In this document: piece after piece, positions 16,659 to 25,594 of the stretch
How the letters are laid out: every line of letters starts with the position of its first letter
How positions within the stretch are numbered: position 1 is the stretch's first letter
From: Bacillus sp. SD075
GTDB lineage: Bacteria; Bacillota; Bacilli; Bacillales; DSM-1321
Length of the DNA: 40,341 bases
Direction: 5' to 3'
Assembly (NCBI RefSeq): GCF_017355165.1
Contig: NZ_JADILK010000039.1
Location: 1-40,341 of the forward strand
Notes under the pieces: model-generated
What the model was told of the DNA's origin: nothing
Seen by the model: only the letters and a program-made list of their open reading frames with translations
Databases searched by the model: none
Position numbers and translations under genes: made by a program

Positions 16659-17858
16659 TTAGAGTATCGCTTCTATATTTGGAATATCATCCTTGAAAAA
16701 GTTTTCGACGGAAAATGCGGCTACCCCCAAAGCTGTTGAATGGGTTGATAACTCTGAAAAATTAATTCGTAAATCTTCTTGGTGAAACCATTGTGTTTGA
16801 TTGACCATTCGTTCGTTTAATGGATCAGTCAGCCATTGTTTCGCAGAAGCCATCCGATTGCCTATGATGACCTGTTGGGGGTTGAAGATATTAATGATGT
16901 TATTGATGCCGACGCCTAAATAGTCACCGATATATTCAAATAAGTGAATGGTTTTTAAATCTCCATCTTCCGCAAGAGACAATAAACTTTCCAAGGAAAG
17001 CTCCTCGTCTGCAGGTGGGGCTATTCCTAAACGCATGGCTTGTTTCATTAAGGATTGTTCCGATGCATACAGTTCCCAGCATCCTACATTTCCGCATCTG
17101 CACTCCGCACCGTGAATATCGATCGTCATATGGCCCAATTCACCAGAAAGCCCATTATTTCCTCTGTAGAGATGATCATTAAGAATGAGGCCGACGCCTA
17201 TCCCGATTCCAACACTTACATAGACAATATTGTTGAAATCCTTGCCTGCACCAAATTTTTTCTCCCCATAAGCACCAGCATTCGCTTCGTTTTCAACGAT
17301 GACAGGAAGACTGTATTTCGTTTGCATCAATGATTGTAAATCGATGTTTTTCCAACCGAGATTAGGTGCGAGCAAGATTGTTCCGTTTGTGCTGACCGTT
17401 CCTGGAACCCCGATTCCAATTCCTATGATACCGTATGGACTTTGCGGTGCAGAAGAGATGAGGTGATCGATTGTTTCGTACAATTTGACCTCAAGTTCTT
17501 CGAATGATGGCTCATTGAATTTCAAAGTTTTTTCGTGACAGATATTCCCCTCGAGGTCTGTTAGCACCCCCAATAAATAATTGACGCCTAAATCGATACC
17601 AATGGAATATCCAGCTGCCTGGTTAAAGAGCAGCATGACTGGCCTCCTGCCACCGCTTGATTCGCCTGGACCCGATTCATAGATGAACTGTTCTTCCAGC
17701 AATTCACTTACGAGAGAAGAAACAGTCCCCTTGTTCAAACCGGTGTGGGCAGCAATTTCAGCCCGTGAAATGGGCGAACGATCCTTGATGGTTTGCAGAA
17801 CTAATGATTTATTTCCTTCCTTGACTACATGTTGATTCCACGTTTTATTCAATCTCAT
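16659..17858 (-). CDS. xylR: Xylose operon repressor XylR (ROK family)
   Basis: About 399 residues. An N-terminal winged helix (PISRAEIAAHTGLNKGTVSSLVSEL, about 29-53) is followed by a ROK sugar-kinase-like domain with IGIDLGV (86-92). The zinc site CRCGNVGCWE has cysteines near 253, 255 and 260. The strings SSGGRRPVMLLFN and HLYRGNNGLSGELGHMTID are nearly identical to B. subtilis XylR. It represses xyl genes without xylose. The frame starts at GTG 17864; the ATG at 17858 behind GAAGGTG is preferred. Its promoter overlaps a xylO shared with the divergent importer genes, so it should be autoregulated. Confidence 0.95.
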   Translation of the reverse strand: MRLNKTWNQHVVKEGNKSLVLQTIKDRSPISRAEIAAHTGLNKGTVSSLVSELLEEQFIYESGPGESSGGRRPVMLLFNQAAGYSIGIDLGVNYLLGVLTDLEGNICHEKTLKFNEPSFEELEVKLYETIDHLISSAPQSPYGIIGIGIGVPGTVSTNGTILLAPNLGWKNIDLQSLMQTKYSLPVIVENEANAGAYGEKKFGAGKDFNNIVYVSVGIGIGVGLILNDHLYRGNNGLSGELGHMTIDIHGAECRCGNVGCWELYASEQSLMKQAMRLGIAPPADEELSLESLLSLAEDGDLKTIHLFEYIGDYLGVGINNIINIFNPQQVIIGNRMASAKQWLTDPLNERMVNQTQWFHQEDLRINFSELSTHSTALGVAAFSVENFFKDDIPNIEAIL

Positions 17859-17909
17859 TTTCACCTTCGTTTATTAAGACTTTATTACATTGTAGCATTT
17901 TATAAAACG

Positions 17910-17938
17910 ATTATAAACTTTGTTTGTTGACTAGACAA
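17910..17938 (-). promoter_or_regulatory. xylR promoter
   Basis: On the minus strand TTGTCT (17938-17933) and TATAAT (17915-17910) are separated by 17 bases. The -35 box lies inside the operator at 17922-17940. Confidence 0.65.
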
Positions 17939-17940
17939 AC
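17922..17940. promoter_or_regulatory. XylR operator (xylO) in the xylR/importer divergent region
   Basis: GTTTGT-N7-ACAAAC forms a 19-bp inverted repeat resembling the inner part of Bacillus xylO. It overlaps the -35 of xylR on one strand and TTGACT (17927-17932), the probable -35 of the importer operon, on the other. That second promoter has a weak -10 TTTGAT at 17950-17955. Confidence 0.7.
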
Positions 17941-18017
17941 GATGTGCGGTTTGATAATCTATTAATGAGTAAAAAAACAGAATAATCAATATTTTGATAT
18001 CTAGGGGAGGGTTAGGA

Positions 18018-19316
18018 ATGGGTAAAAAGAAAGCGTTTACATTATTATTTGCCGTTATATCATCTATTTTATTAATCTCAGGTTGTTCAGGATCAGGTAC
18101 TGAAAAAGCGAGTTCCGATGGCAAAAAAGTGGTTAAATTCATGCATTTATGGCCGGAAGGAAGTTCTAAAACGCATAATCAGATTGTAAAAGAGATCATC
18201 GGGGATTTTGAAAAGGAAAATCCTGATGTGAAAATCGACCTGGAAGTACTAAGTAATGAGCAATATAAAGATAAATTAAAAGTACTATCCACTTCTGATG
18301 AATTACCGGATGTGGGGATGACCTGGGCAGCGGGGTTCTTGGAGCCTTATGTCAAGGGCAAGAAGTTTGCCCCGCTGAATGATTTATTGGAAGGGGATCT
18401 TAAAGATCGTTTCGTATCAGGAACTGCAGAAGCTTACGAAATCGACGGCAAAACCTATGGTCTCCCTTTGGAATTGAATGTTGCGAATGTATTCTATAAC
18501 AAAGCGATATTTAAAAAATATGGCCTAGATGCCCCCAAAACGTATGAAGAATTCGAACAGGTAGTGAAAACGCTATCCGCCAAGGGAGTAGCACCCATCG
18601 CACTTGGCAATAAAGACCGTTGGACAGGTTCATTGTGGTATATGTATTTGGCTGATCGCATGGGCGGTTCAGACGTATTGACAAATGCAATCAATCGATC
18701 TGGCTCTTTTGAAGATCCTGCATTGGTTTCGGCAGCGGAAAAAGTCCAGGAACTTGTAGATATGGATGCTTTCGTGAAAGGCTTTAATGGTTTATCCGAT
18801 GAGGAAGCTAAAAGCATGTTCATGAACGAACAGGCAGCGATGTATTTGATCGCTACTTGGGACTTGCCCAATTACACGACAAATGAAGGGGTTCCCCAAG
18901 AGTTCAGGGATTCTGTAGGCTATTTCAAATTTCCTACAGTCGACGGGAAAGGGGACATGAACAGTTTCGTTGGCGGACCTGGTGTTGGGTTATTCGTTGC
19001 AGAGGATTCGGCAGTTAAAGAAGAAGCGAAGGCATTTACATCATTCTTCGTAAAAGAATGGGGAGAAAAATCCGTGACTAAAGCAGGCGTGATTCCCGCA
19101 ACGAAAGTTGATGCTGAGTCTTTGGATCTTCCGCCAATGTATGTGGATGTGTTGAATGAATTGAATGCAGCAACGAATATCACTTTATTTGCCGACGTTC
19201 AAATGAATTCAGATGTAGCGCAAGTCCACTTGGATATGATCCAGGCTTTGTTCGGTAAGGAAGTAACACCGAAAAACTTCGCAAAAGAACATGAAGAGGC
19301 CCTTTCGAAAGAATGA
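18018..19316 (+). CDS. Sugar ABC transporter substrate-binding lipoprotein
   Basis: About 432 residues, extracellular solute-binding protein family 1, anchored by lipidation at Cys23 of the lipobox LISGC. It should capture xylose oligomers or another xylan-derived sugar outside the membrane and hand it to the two permeases encoded next. The family-1 signature region 'ALVSAAEKVQELVDMDAF' and the Trp-rich sugar-contacting segment near 'GNKDRWTGSLWYMYLADR' are visible. The frame opens at 17994; GGGGAGGG before ATG 18018 and the signal peptide MGKKKAFTLLF set the start. It is the first gene of an operon controlled by xylO. Confidence 0.9.
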   Translation: MGKKKAFTLLFAVISSILLISGCSGSGTEKASSDGKKVVKFMHLWPEGSSKTHNQIVKEIIGDFEKENPDVKIDLEVLSNEQYKDKLKVLSTSDELPDVGMTWAAGFLEPYVKGKKFAPLNDLLEGDLKDRFVSGTAEAYEIDGKTYGLPLELNVANVFYNKAIFKKYGLDAPKTYEEFEQVVKTLSAKGVAPIALGNKDRWTGSLWYMYLADRMGGSDVLTNAINRSGSFEDPALVSAAEKVQELVDMDAFVKGFNGLSDEEAKSMFMNEQAAMYLIATWDLPNYTTNEGVPQEFRDSVGYFKFPTVDGKGDMNSFVGGPGVGLFVAEDSAVKEEAKAFTSFFVKEWGEKSVTKAGVIPATKVDAESLDLPPMYVDVLNELNAATNITLFADVQMNSDVAQVHLDMIQALFGKEVTPKNFAKEHEEALSKE

Positions 19317-19360
19317 TTGATAGAACCCGATTTCACTTTAAGTAATCTTAGTCAACAAAT

Positions 19361-19397
19361 GAGAAGGGCATATCCTTGATGATGGATAGTCCTTTTC
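19361..19397 (+). terminator. Intercistronic hairpin after the binding-protein gene
   Basis: GAAGGGCATATCC pairs imperfectly with GGATAGTCCTTTTC, followed by AACTTTTT. Hairpins in this position usually protect the binding-protein message and lower permease expression by partial termination. Confidence 0.5.
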
Positions 19398-19424
19398 AAC
19401 TTTTTATGATGGGGTTGAATGGTT

Positions 19425-20303
19425 ATGAATAAAGTAATGTCCAATAAGTGGATTATAGCCTTGTATGTCCTTCCTGCGCTCTTATTAATCGCTGTACTCA
19501 TATTCATTCCATTATTTTTAACGGGATATTATGGATTGATGAAGTGGGATGGAATCGGCCCCATGGAATTCATTGGGCTGGAAAATTACATTGAAGCATT
19601 GAAAGACGATAAATTTTGGTATAGTGCCTGGCATTCCTTTTTGCTGGCGATATTCTCCACTCTCAGTTTAGGGATCTATTTATCGATATCACTTGTGTTA
19701 GCTTCAAAAATAAAAGGATCCGATCTTTTGAGGAAAATATATTTGATTCCGATGCTTTTGTCTTCAGTTGCGATAGCGCAGCTTTGGATTAAAGTGTTTA
19801 ACCCGACGAACGGAATGTTGAATAGTCTGCTTATGGCAATAGGGATCGAAAATCCCCCGGCATGGCTGGCGGATCCGACCATTGTGCTCTATGCGATATT
19901 CATCCCGATCTTATGGCAATATGCCGGTTTTTATATTTTGATTTATTATGCAGCTTTGAAAAACATTCCTGAGTCATTGGTGGAAGCGGCAAAAATAGAT
20001 GGGGCAACCAGTTTTCAAATCGCTTGCAAAATCAAATTGCCATTAATAATGGGTGTGGTTAAGGTGACCATCGTATTGGCTGTAGTCGGATCCTTGAAGT
20101 ACTTTGACCTGATTTACGTAATGACTGGCGGCGGACCGAACGGATCTAGTGAGGTCATGGCATCCTATATGTATAAGCTGGCCTTCTCGAGCAATAATTT
20201 CGGCTATGGCAGTGCAATTGGCTTTTTATTATTGATCATCACCCTGATCGTGACGGTCTTCGTCCGTAAAGCGACAGCTACAAAAGAAGAAATCCAATAC
20301 TAA
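19425..20303 (+). CDS. Sugar ABC transporter permease (MalF-like)
   Basis: About 292 residues with six predicted transmembrane helices, the first at residues 8-30. The cytoplasmic EAA loop reads LVEAAKIDGATSFQIACKIKLPLI and is the docking site for the ATPase. It pairs with the permease encoded 13 bases after its stop. Start may be ATG 19419 or 19425; GGGGTTGA is better spaced for 19425. No ATP-binding subunit gene exists in the cluster, so the importer probably borrows a shared ATPase of the MsmX type, as is known for several Bacillus oligosaccharide importers. Confidence 0.92.
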   Translation: MNKVMSNKWIIALYVLPALLLIAVLIFIPLFLTGYYGLMKWDGIGPMEFIGLENYIEALKDDKFWYSAWHSFLLAIFSTLSLGIYLSISLVLASKIKGSDLLRKIYLIPMLLSSVAIAQLWIKVFNPTNGMLNSLLMAIGIENPPAWLADPTIVLYAIFIPILWQYAGFYILIYYAALKNIPESLVEAAKIDGATSFQIACKIKLPLIMGVVKVTIVLAVVGSLKYFDLIYVMTGGGPNGSSEVMASYMYKLAFSSNNFGYGSAIGFLLLIITLIVTVFVRKATATKEEIQY

Positions 20304-20316
20304 GGGAGGTTTCATA

Positions 20317-21138
20317 ATGGGGCGCGTGGGTTACTTTTTTCTCTATCTCTTATTATCGCTGGTAGCCGTTATTCAAATCTTCCCGGTCATTTGGCTATTC
20401 CTGTTTTCCTTAAAGGATAACCGTGAAATCTTTGCAGGTTCTCCGTTTGCATGGCCAGTCGAATTAAGATGGGAAAATTATGCAAAGGTCTGGGAAAGCG
20501 GTATAGGCATTTACTTCTGGAATAGTATTTGGATTACAGGCATAGCGATCATTCTTACTGTTTTATTAGCGAGCATGGCGACTTTCGCCATTTCACGGAT
20601 GAGGTGGAAATTAAGCAAGCTTGTGTTGGGATTGTTCATGGTAGGACTGATGATCCCGATCCATTCCGCAATAATCCCCTTATTCAGCATGTTCCTAAAT
20701 ATTAATCTGATTGATAATCCATTTTCGATAGTGATAACGTATACAGCTTATAACTTACCCATCACCATGATGATCCTGCTTGGGTTCTACTATACCTTGC
20801 CGGTTGAAATAGAAGAGGCAGCCATCATTGATGGATGTTCGGTCCACAGGATGTTCTTCCAGGTCATTCTTCCGATGACGTTACCGGTCATGTCGACAAC
20901 CGTCATTATCAATATGATTTATAATTGGAATGAATTCGTGTTCGTCAATACGTTTATAAGTTCAGATAAATATAAAACGCTGACAGTGGGCATCCAAAAC
21001 TTCATCGGGCAATATATGACGGACTGGGGGGCAATTGGGGCTACATTAATCATTAGTATCCTACCGATATTGCTTGCATTCGTCTTCTTTAGCAATAAAG
21101 TCGTCGAAGGGATTTCTTCGAGTGCCGTGAAAGGATAA
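20317..21138 (+). CDS. Sugar ABC transporter permease (MalG-like)
   Basis: 273 residues and six predicted helices. The EAA loop IEEAAIIDGCSVHRMFFQVILPM is intact, and the C-terminal 'SNKVVEGISSSAVKG' is the usual MalG-type end. ATG 20317 follows AAGGGAGG. It is the last gene of the binding protein-permease-permease operon and is followed by a hairpin terminator. Confidence 0.93.
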   Translation: MGRVGYFFLYLLLSLVAVIQIFPVIWLFLFSLKDNREIFAGSPFAWPVELRWENYAKVWESGIGIYFWNSIWITGIAIILTVLLASMATFAISRMRWKLSKLVLGLFMVGLMIPIHSAIIPLFSMFLNINLIDNPFSIVITYTAYNLPITMMILLGFYYTLPVEIEEAAIIDGCSVHRMFFQVILPMTLPVMSTTVIINMIYNWNEFVFVNTFISSDKYKTLTVGIQNFIGQYMTDWGAIGATLIISILPILLAFVFFSNKVVEGISSSAVKG

Positions 21139-21148
21139 AGAGCGATAA

Positions 21149-21200
21149 AATAAATCACCACACCGAAGCAAATCGATGAACGGTGGGTGATTTATTTATT
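21149..21200. terminator. Bidirectional terminator between importer operon and yesL-like gene
   Basis: AATAAATCACC(A)CACCG pairs with CGGTGGGTGATTTATT across a 15-base loop. T-rich and A-rich flanks make it usable from both sides. Confidence 0.75.
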
Positions 21201-21205
21201 TTATT

Positions 21206-21814
21206 TTATTTTTCTTGGATTTTATTGAAAGCATGTAAACAAAGCCACATTGTTATAAAGGCAGAAGCGCTTCCGCCGAAAATGAAGGCCAGTGCCGGAA
21301 GTGTTCTCATCATCATGAAAAGCAAGCCCAGGCAAAGCAGGATTAAAAAGCTGTTTAGCGGATTGATCAACATGATCAAAAAAGCATTCTTCATGACCTT
21401 GAACATGGGTAAGTCATAATGAACAAAAGCAGGAAATAGATAGAGTATGAATAAAGTGAATAGTAAGATGAAGGCGAATAACGGGATGTAAGTCCATGTC
21501 AAAACATCGTTTATCTGATTCTGGATATAGTAGAGGTCGATGCCGATGATGCCGGCAATGGCTGTGATGAATATTCCCAGTCCATTCCCTTTCAAGAAAT
21601 CCCGTTTGAAAAATTCCCTGTAGGTTTTAAAGAGGGGAATATCAGTGTTTCCTCTTATCCAATCCCGGATGATCGCGAACATGGCTGTTGTGGATGGAAA
21701 GAATCCGAAAAGGACTCCGCCTGCAATAGTGAAAAATATCCACAAAATATGCAGATAAGCGAATTTAGTGATCCATTCAAGTATGTTATAAATGACCCGG
21801 CTGGCATTGTCCAT
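21206..21814 (-). CDS. YesL-like membrane protein (DUF624)
   Basis: A 202-residue integral membrane protein with about five hydrophobic helices (residues 17-40, 75-100, 107-135, 142-165, 170-195). The N-terminal 'HILWIFFTIAGGVLFGFFPSTTAMF' is the DUF624/YesL hallmark. Members nearly always sit beside sugar ABC importers, suggesting a role in carbohydrate uptake or its control, but the function is not established. It is transcribed against the importer and diverges from xylA. AAGGAGG precedes the ATG at a long spacing of about 12 bases. Confidence 0.8.
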   Translation of the reverse strand: MDNASRVIYNILEWITKFAYLHILWIFFTIAGGVLFGFFPSTTAMFAIIRDWIRGNTDIPLFKTYREFFKRDFLKGNGLGIFITAIAGIIGIDLYYIQNQINDVLTWTYIPLFAFILLFTLFILYLFPAFVHYDLPMFKVMKNAFLIMLINPLNSFLILLCLGLLFMMMRTLPALAFIFGGSASAFITMWLCLHAFNKIQEK

Positions 21815-21952
21815 AAATGTGTCGTTCCTCCTTGAAATGAGTAGGGCATGATGGATGAACTTTGAGAGGGAGCTGCTTAATTCATCCCATTAATAAGACT
21901 ACATTCTTCATTTTACATGATTAACTAGTAAAATGGGGGCATTTTCATAAAC

Positions 21953-21977
21953 TTAGTTTATCTAATGTACAAACTAA
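21953..21977. promoter_or_regulatory. XylR operator (xylO) of xylAB
   Basis: TTAGTTT and AAACTAA flank an 11-base centre (25 bp in all), the same outer arms as the Bacillus xylO consensus. It covers the -35 box of the xylA promoter. Confidence 0.85.
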
Positions 21978-21994
21978 CTAACTGTTGCTATAAT
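21966..21994 (+). promoter_or_regulatory. xylA: xylAB promoter
   Basis: TGTACA (21966-21971) and a perfect TATAAT (21989-21994) are 17 bases apart. The weak -35 lies inside xylO and the cre site begins just downstream. Confidence 0.75.
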
Positions 21995-21999
21995 GGATA

Positions 22000-22013
22000 T
22001 GTAAGCAGTTACA
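22000..22013 (+). promoter_or_regulatory. cre site of xylAB
   Basis: TGTAAGCAGTTACA is nearly palindromic and matches the CcpA consensus TGWAANCGNTNWCA at 13 of 14 positions. It overlaps the transcription start region, the usual roadblock position for catabolite repression. Confidence 0.75.
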
Positions 22014-22056
22014 TTTACTGGATATCATTTCACGAAATAATAAGGGGGTAACAACA

Positions 22057-23382
22057 ATGTCCTATTTTAACAACATCAGTAATATAAAATATGAAGGTGC
22101 CACTTCTTCAAATCCATATGCATTTAAATTTTACAATCCAGAGGAGGTCATCGGCGGGAAGACAATGAAGGAATATCTGCGTTATGCGGTGGCATATTGG
22201 CATACATTCACTGCCGATGGGTCAGATCCATTTGGTGCAGGCACGATGATCCGTCCATGGGACAAATTCAGTGGAATGGATAGGGCAAAAGCGCGTGTAG
22301 AAGCGGCCTTCGAATTCTTCGAAAAACTAGGTGTACCATTCTTCTGTTTCCATGACGCCGATATTGCTCCTGAAGGAAGTAATTTGAGAGAAACCTATAA
22401 CAACTTAGATGAAATCATCGCAATGATCAAAGACTATATGAAAGATAGTCAAACGAAATTGCTATGGAATACGGCGAATAACTTCTCGAACCCCCGTTTC
22501 ACTCATGGGGCAGCATCTTCAAATAATGCGGATGTTTTCGCCTATTCTGCTGCAAAGGTGAAGAAAGGGTTGGAAATCGGTAAGGAACTAGGTGCGGAAA
22601 ATTATGTATTCTGGGGCGGACGTGAAGGATATGAAACGCTGCTTAACACGGATATGAAACTTGAAATGGACAACCTCGGGCGTTTCTTCCATATGGCTGT
22701 CGATTATGCGAAAGAAATCGGATTCGATGCACAATTCTTGATTGAACCAAAACCGAAAGAGCCGACAACACATCAATACGATTTCGATGTAGCGACAGGT
22801 CATGCATTCCTGCAGAATTATGGTCTCCAAGATCATTTCAAATTTAATATTGAAGCAAACCATGCCACTCTTGCCGGCCATACATTCGAACACGAGCTTC
22901 GCTATGCACGGATAAATGGTATGCTTGGTTCCGTTGATGCCAATCAAGGAGATCCATTATTGGGCTGGGATACGGATGAGTTCCCAACCGACTTGTACGC
23001 TACAACCCTAGCAATGTATGAAATTATTAAAAATGGCGGTTTAGGCCGTGGTGGCTTGAACTTTGATGCTAAAGTCCGCCGGGGGTCATTTGAATGGGAA
23101 GACCTATTTCATGCACATATTGCAGGAATGGACAGTTTTGCAGCGGGCCTGAAGGTCGCCCAAAAGTTGATCGACGATAGAATCCTTGATGATGTGATTG
23201 AAAACCGCTATAGCAGCTATACAGAAGGAATCGGGTTGGAAATCGTCGAAGGGAATACAGACCTTCGTAAACTGGAAGAATATGCGCTTGAATTGAAAGA
23301 AATCAAAAATCAATCAGGACGCTTGGAGAAAGTAAAAGCGACGATCAACCAATATTTGTTAAGAGCTTACGCAGGGGAATAA
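22057..23382 (+). CDS. xylA: Xylose isomerase
   Basis: 441 residues, class II xylose isomerase. Converts D-xylose to D-xylulose in the cytosol with two divalent metals. Catalytic His99 and Asp102 lie in [12 protein letters not shown]. Metal ligand Glu230 and Lys232 lie in IEPKPKEPT, and later ligands in '[13 protein letters not shown]' and 'GSVDANQGD'. The size matches the family. ATG 22057 follows AATAAGGGGGTAAC. It is the first gene of xylAB, repressed by XylR at xylO and by CcpA at cre. Confidence 0.97.
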   Translation: MSYFNNISNIKYEGATSSNPYAFKFYNPEEVIGGKTMKEYLRYAVAYWHTFTADGSDPFGAGTMIRPWDKFSGMDRAKARVEAAFEFFEKLGVPFFCFHDADIAPEGSNLRETYNNLDEIIAMIKDYMKDSQTKLLWNTANNFSNPRFTHGAASSNNADVFAYSAAKVKKGLEIGKELGAENYVFWGGREGYETLLNTDMKLEMDNLGRFFHMAVDYAKEIGFDAQFLIEPKPKEPTTHQYDFDVATGHAFLQNYGLQDHFKFNIEANHATLAGHTFEHELRYARINGMLGSVDANQGDPLLGWDTDEFPTDLYATTLAMYEIIKNGGLGRGGLNFDAKVRRGSFEWEDLFHAHIAGMDSFAAGLKVAQKLIDDRILDDVIENRYSSYTEGIGLEIVEGNTDLRKLEEYALELKEIKNQSGRLEKVKATINQYLLRAYAGE

Positions 23383-23406
23383 AGCTTAATAGAATGAGGT
23401 GCTGCC

Positions 23407-24906
23407 ATGAAATACGTAATCGGTATCGATCTGGGGACAAGTGCGGTAAAAATTTTACTCGTGAATCAATATGGCGAGGTCATCCAGGAAGTAGCTAAAT
23501 CCTATTCATTGATCCATGTGAAAACAGGATACAGTGAACAAGACCCTGACACGTGGGTGGAACAGACAGTTGCAGGACTGGCCGAGCTACTGAAAAGCTT
23601 TGATGGAAACCCGGAAGATATTAAAGGAATCAGTTTTTCCGGGCAAATGCATGGACTTGTCCTGCTGGATGAAGAAAACCGTGTATTGCGTGAAGCCATC
23701 CTTTGGAATGATACGCGGACGACCGATCAGTGTCAGGCCATTTATGACACGGTCGGGGAAGAACGACTGTTGGAAATAACGAAAAACCCTGCATTGGAAG
23801 GATTCACTTTACCCAAAATCCTATGGGTGAAAGAGCATGAGCCTGAAGTATTTAAAAATACAGCGAAGTTCGTCCTTCCAAAGGATTACCTGAGATATAA
23901 ACTGACTGGGGAATTACATATGGAATACTCCGATGCAGCCGGCACATTATTATTGAATGTCAGCGAGAAGGAATGGAGTAAAGAAATCTGTGAGATGCTT
24001 GGTCTTGATATCGGGCTATGCCCGACATTGGTCGAATCACATGCGGAAGTGGGCAGGATAACGGACGAAGTGGCAGAGCGCACAGGTCTAACCGTTTCCA
24101 CCCGTGTATTTGCCGGAGGTGCAGACAATGCTTGCGGTGCCATTGGCGCTGGCATTTTAGAAGACGGAAAAACACTCTGCAGCATCGGCACTTCAGGAGT
24201 GATATTGTCCTATGAAGCAAGGGACGACAAAGATTTTCAAGGAAAAGTCCATTACTTTAATCATGGTGCACCTGATGCCTTCTACACGATGGGGGTAACC
24301 TTGGCCGCAGGCTATAGCCTCACTTGGTTTAAAGAAGTTTTTGCGAAAGGTGAATCATTTGAAACGTTATTGGCAGATGTAGGTTCTGTACCCGTCGGAT
24401 CGAATGGACTTTTATTCACTCCGTACTTAGTGGGCGAAAGGACTCCGCATGCAGACGCGGCAATACGCGGAAGCTTCATTGGAATGGATGGCTCCCATCA
24501 GCGTAAAGACTTTGTACGGGCCGTGCTCGAAGGCATCACTTTCTCCTTGAATGAATCCATTGATATCTTCCGCAGAAGCGGAAAAAATATCGATACAATC
24601 ATTTCGATTGGCGGAGGTGCCAAAAACGAAGCGTGGCTTCAAATGCAAGCGGATATATTTAATGCGAAAATTGTCAGGCAATCAAGTGAAGAAGGCCCAG
24701 GGATGGGGGCGGCCATGTTAGCGGCTTATGGCTGCGGCTGGTTCGACTCTTTAAAGGAATGTGCAACTCAATTCATAAAAGAAGAGAAACAGTATATGCC
24801 CATTAAAGAGAATGCGGAAAAGTATGAAGCCTTATTCCTGATTTACAAAGATATCTATGCACAAACAAAGAATTTGAATGAAAAACTATTGGAATATCGC
24901 AATTGA
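23407..24906 (+). CDS. xylB: Xylulokinase
   Basis: 499 residues of the FGGY kinase family. Phosphorylates D-xylulose to xylulose 5-phosphate for the pentose phosphate pathway. The N-terminal phosphate motif is IGIDLGTSAVKILL. Substrate contacts lie in SFSGQMHGLVLLD. A catalytic Asp is expected in GGADNACGAIG, phosphate-2 in SIGTSGVI, and the adenosine motif is SIGGGAKNEAWLQMQADIF. It starts 24 bases after xylA with GAGGTG and is followed by a perfect 18-bp terminator. Confidence 0.97.
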   Translation: MKYVIGIDLGTSAVKILLVNQYGEVIQEVAKSYSLIHVKTGYSEQDPDTWVEQTVAGLAELLKSFDGNPEDIKGISFSGQMHGLVLLDEENRVLREAILWNDTRTTDQCQAIYDTVGEERLLEITKNPALEGFTLPKILWVKEHEPEVFKNTAKFVLPKDYLRYKLTGELHMEYSDAAGTLLLNVSEKEWSKEICEMLGLDIGLCPTLVESHAEVGRITDEVAERTGLTVSTRVFAGGADNACGAIGAGILEDGKTLCSIGTSGVILSYEARDDKDFQGKVHYFNHGAPDAFYTMGVTLAAGYSLTWFKEVFAKGESFETLLADVGSVPVGSNGLLFTPYLVGERTPHADAAIRGSFIGMDGSHQRKDFVRAVLEGITFSLNESIDIFRRSGKNIDTIISIGGGAKNEAWLQMQADIFNAKIVRQSSEEGPGMGAAMLAAYGCGWFDSLKECATQFIKEEKQYMPIKENAEKYEALFLIYKDIYAQTKNLNEKLLEYRN

Positions 24907-25002
24907 TGGTTCATATGCATCATTGAAATATAATAGAAATATCCAATTATTGTCCCCTTTAAATGGAACGTGTAAAAAGACCACGAACGATCGTGGTATC
25001 AG

Positions 25003-25048
25003 AATGCAGACAAACTCGATGAAAATCGAGTTTGTCTGCATTTTTTTT
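25003..25048 (+). terminator. Terminator of xylAB
   Basis: A perfect 18-bp stem with a GAAA tetraloop (25003-25020 and 25025-25042) and eight T residues. A smaller hairpin, CCACGA/TCGTGG, sits just before it at 24981-24996. Confidence 0.93.
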
Positions 25049-25068
25049 ATGGCTTGTACGATTTGGAC

Positions 25069-25158
25069 GTTGATTTCAACTCCAGGCACTCGCTTTCCAC
25101 GGGGTCTCCCATAGACGCACTTTCCCCGCAGGAGTCTCGAACACCCGCTCCAATCAAC
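25069..25158. repeat. Short inverted-repeat element of a type common in Bacillus genomes
   Basis: It begins GTTGATTTCAACTCC and ends CGCTCCAATCAAC, with inner segments CTTTCCACGGGG and CCCCGCAGGAGTCTCG. This matches, from memory, the intergenic repeat of many Bacillus-group genomes (ends 'TTGATT..GCTCCAGG' and 'GCAGGAGTCTCG..CCAATCAA'). The copy is about 90 bp and internally shortened. It abuts the transposase remnant. Confidence 0.6.
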
Positions 25159-25172
25159 TTTGCAAACATGAT

Positions 25173-25594
25173 AGGTATACGAGGAACAAGTTGATGGTTT
25201 CATTTGCCCAACGGGTGAGCTATTAACGCATTCAACAACCAATAAAGAGGGCTATCGCGAGTACAAATCGCCCAAACACATCTGTGCAGCCTGCTCATCT
25301 TTATCACGGTGTACAGAAAGCAAAGTTTATCAAAAAGTGGTGACACGGCATATCTGGCAAACATATGTGGAAGAAGCAGGTTATCTGGGTCATCATCAAG
25401 ATGTAAAACCTGTCTATGCGAAACGTAAAGAAACGATTGAGCCTGTATTCGCAGATGTAAAAGAAAAGCATGGTATGCGTTGGACTACTTTAAGGGGACT
25501 TAAAAAATGGTCGATGCAGGCGAGGCTTACTTTCGCTGCCATGAATGTAAAGAAGATGGCCAATTGGACATGGCAAGGTCCAAAACTGACTTAA
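25173..25594 (+). pseudogene. C-terminal remnant of an IS1182-type transposase
   Basis: From about 25173 one frame reads 'EEQVDGFICPTGELL...HICAACSSLSRCTESK...TRHIWQTYVEEA...ETIEPVFADVKEKHGMRWTTLRGLKKWSMQARLTFAAMNVKKM' and stops at 25594. This is the Cys-rich middle and the DDE-domain end (with E of 'ETIEPVFAD') typical of IS1182-family transposases. Only the last 140 or so of roughly 450-480 residues remain, and the 5' side is replaced by the intergenic repeat. It is inactive. Confidence 0.8.

Noticed and set aside
21183..21419. 78-codon plus-strand frame over the YesL-like gene
   Set aside because: It begins within the terminator and is antisense to conserved membrane-protein codons.
23886..24220. 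Long antisense frames within xylB
   Set aside because: Typical shadow frames of a conserved coding sequence, without ribosome binding sites.
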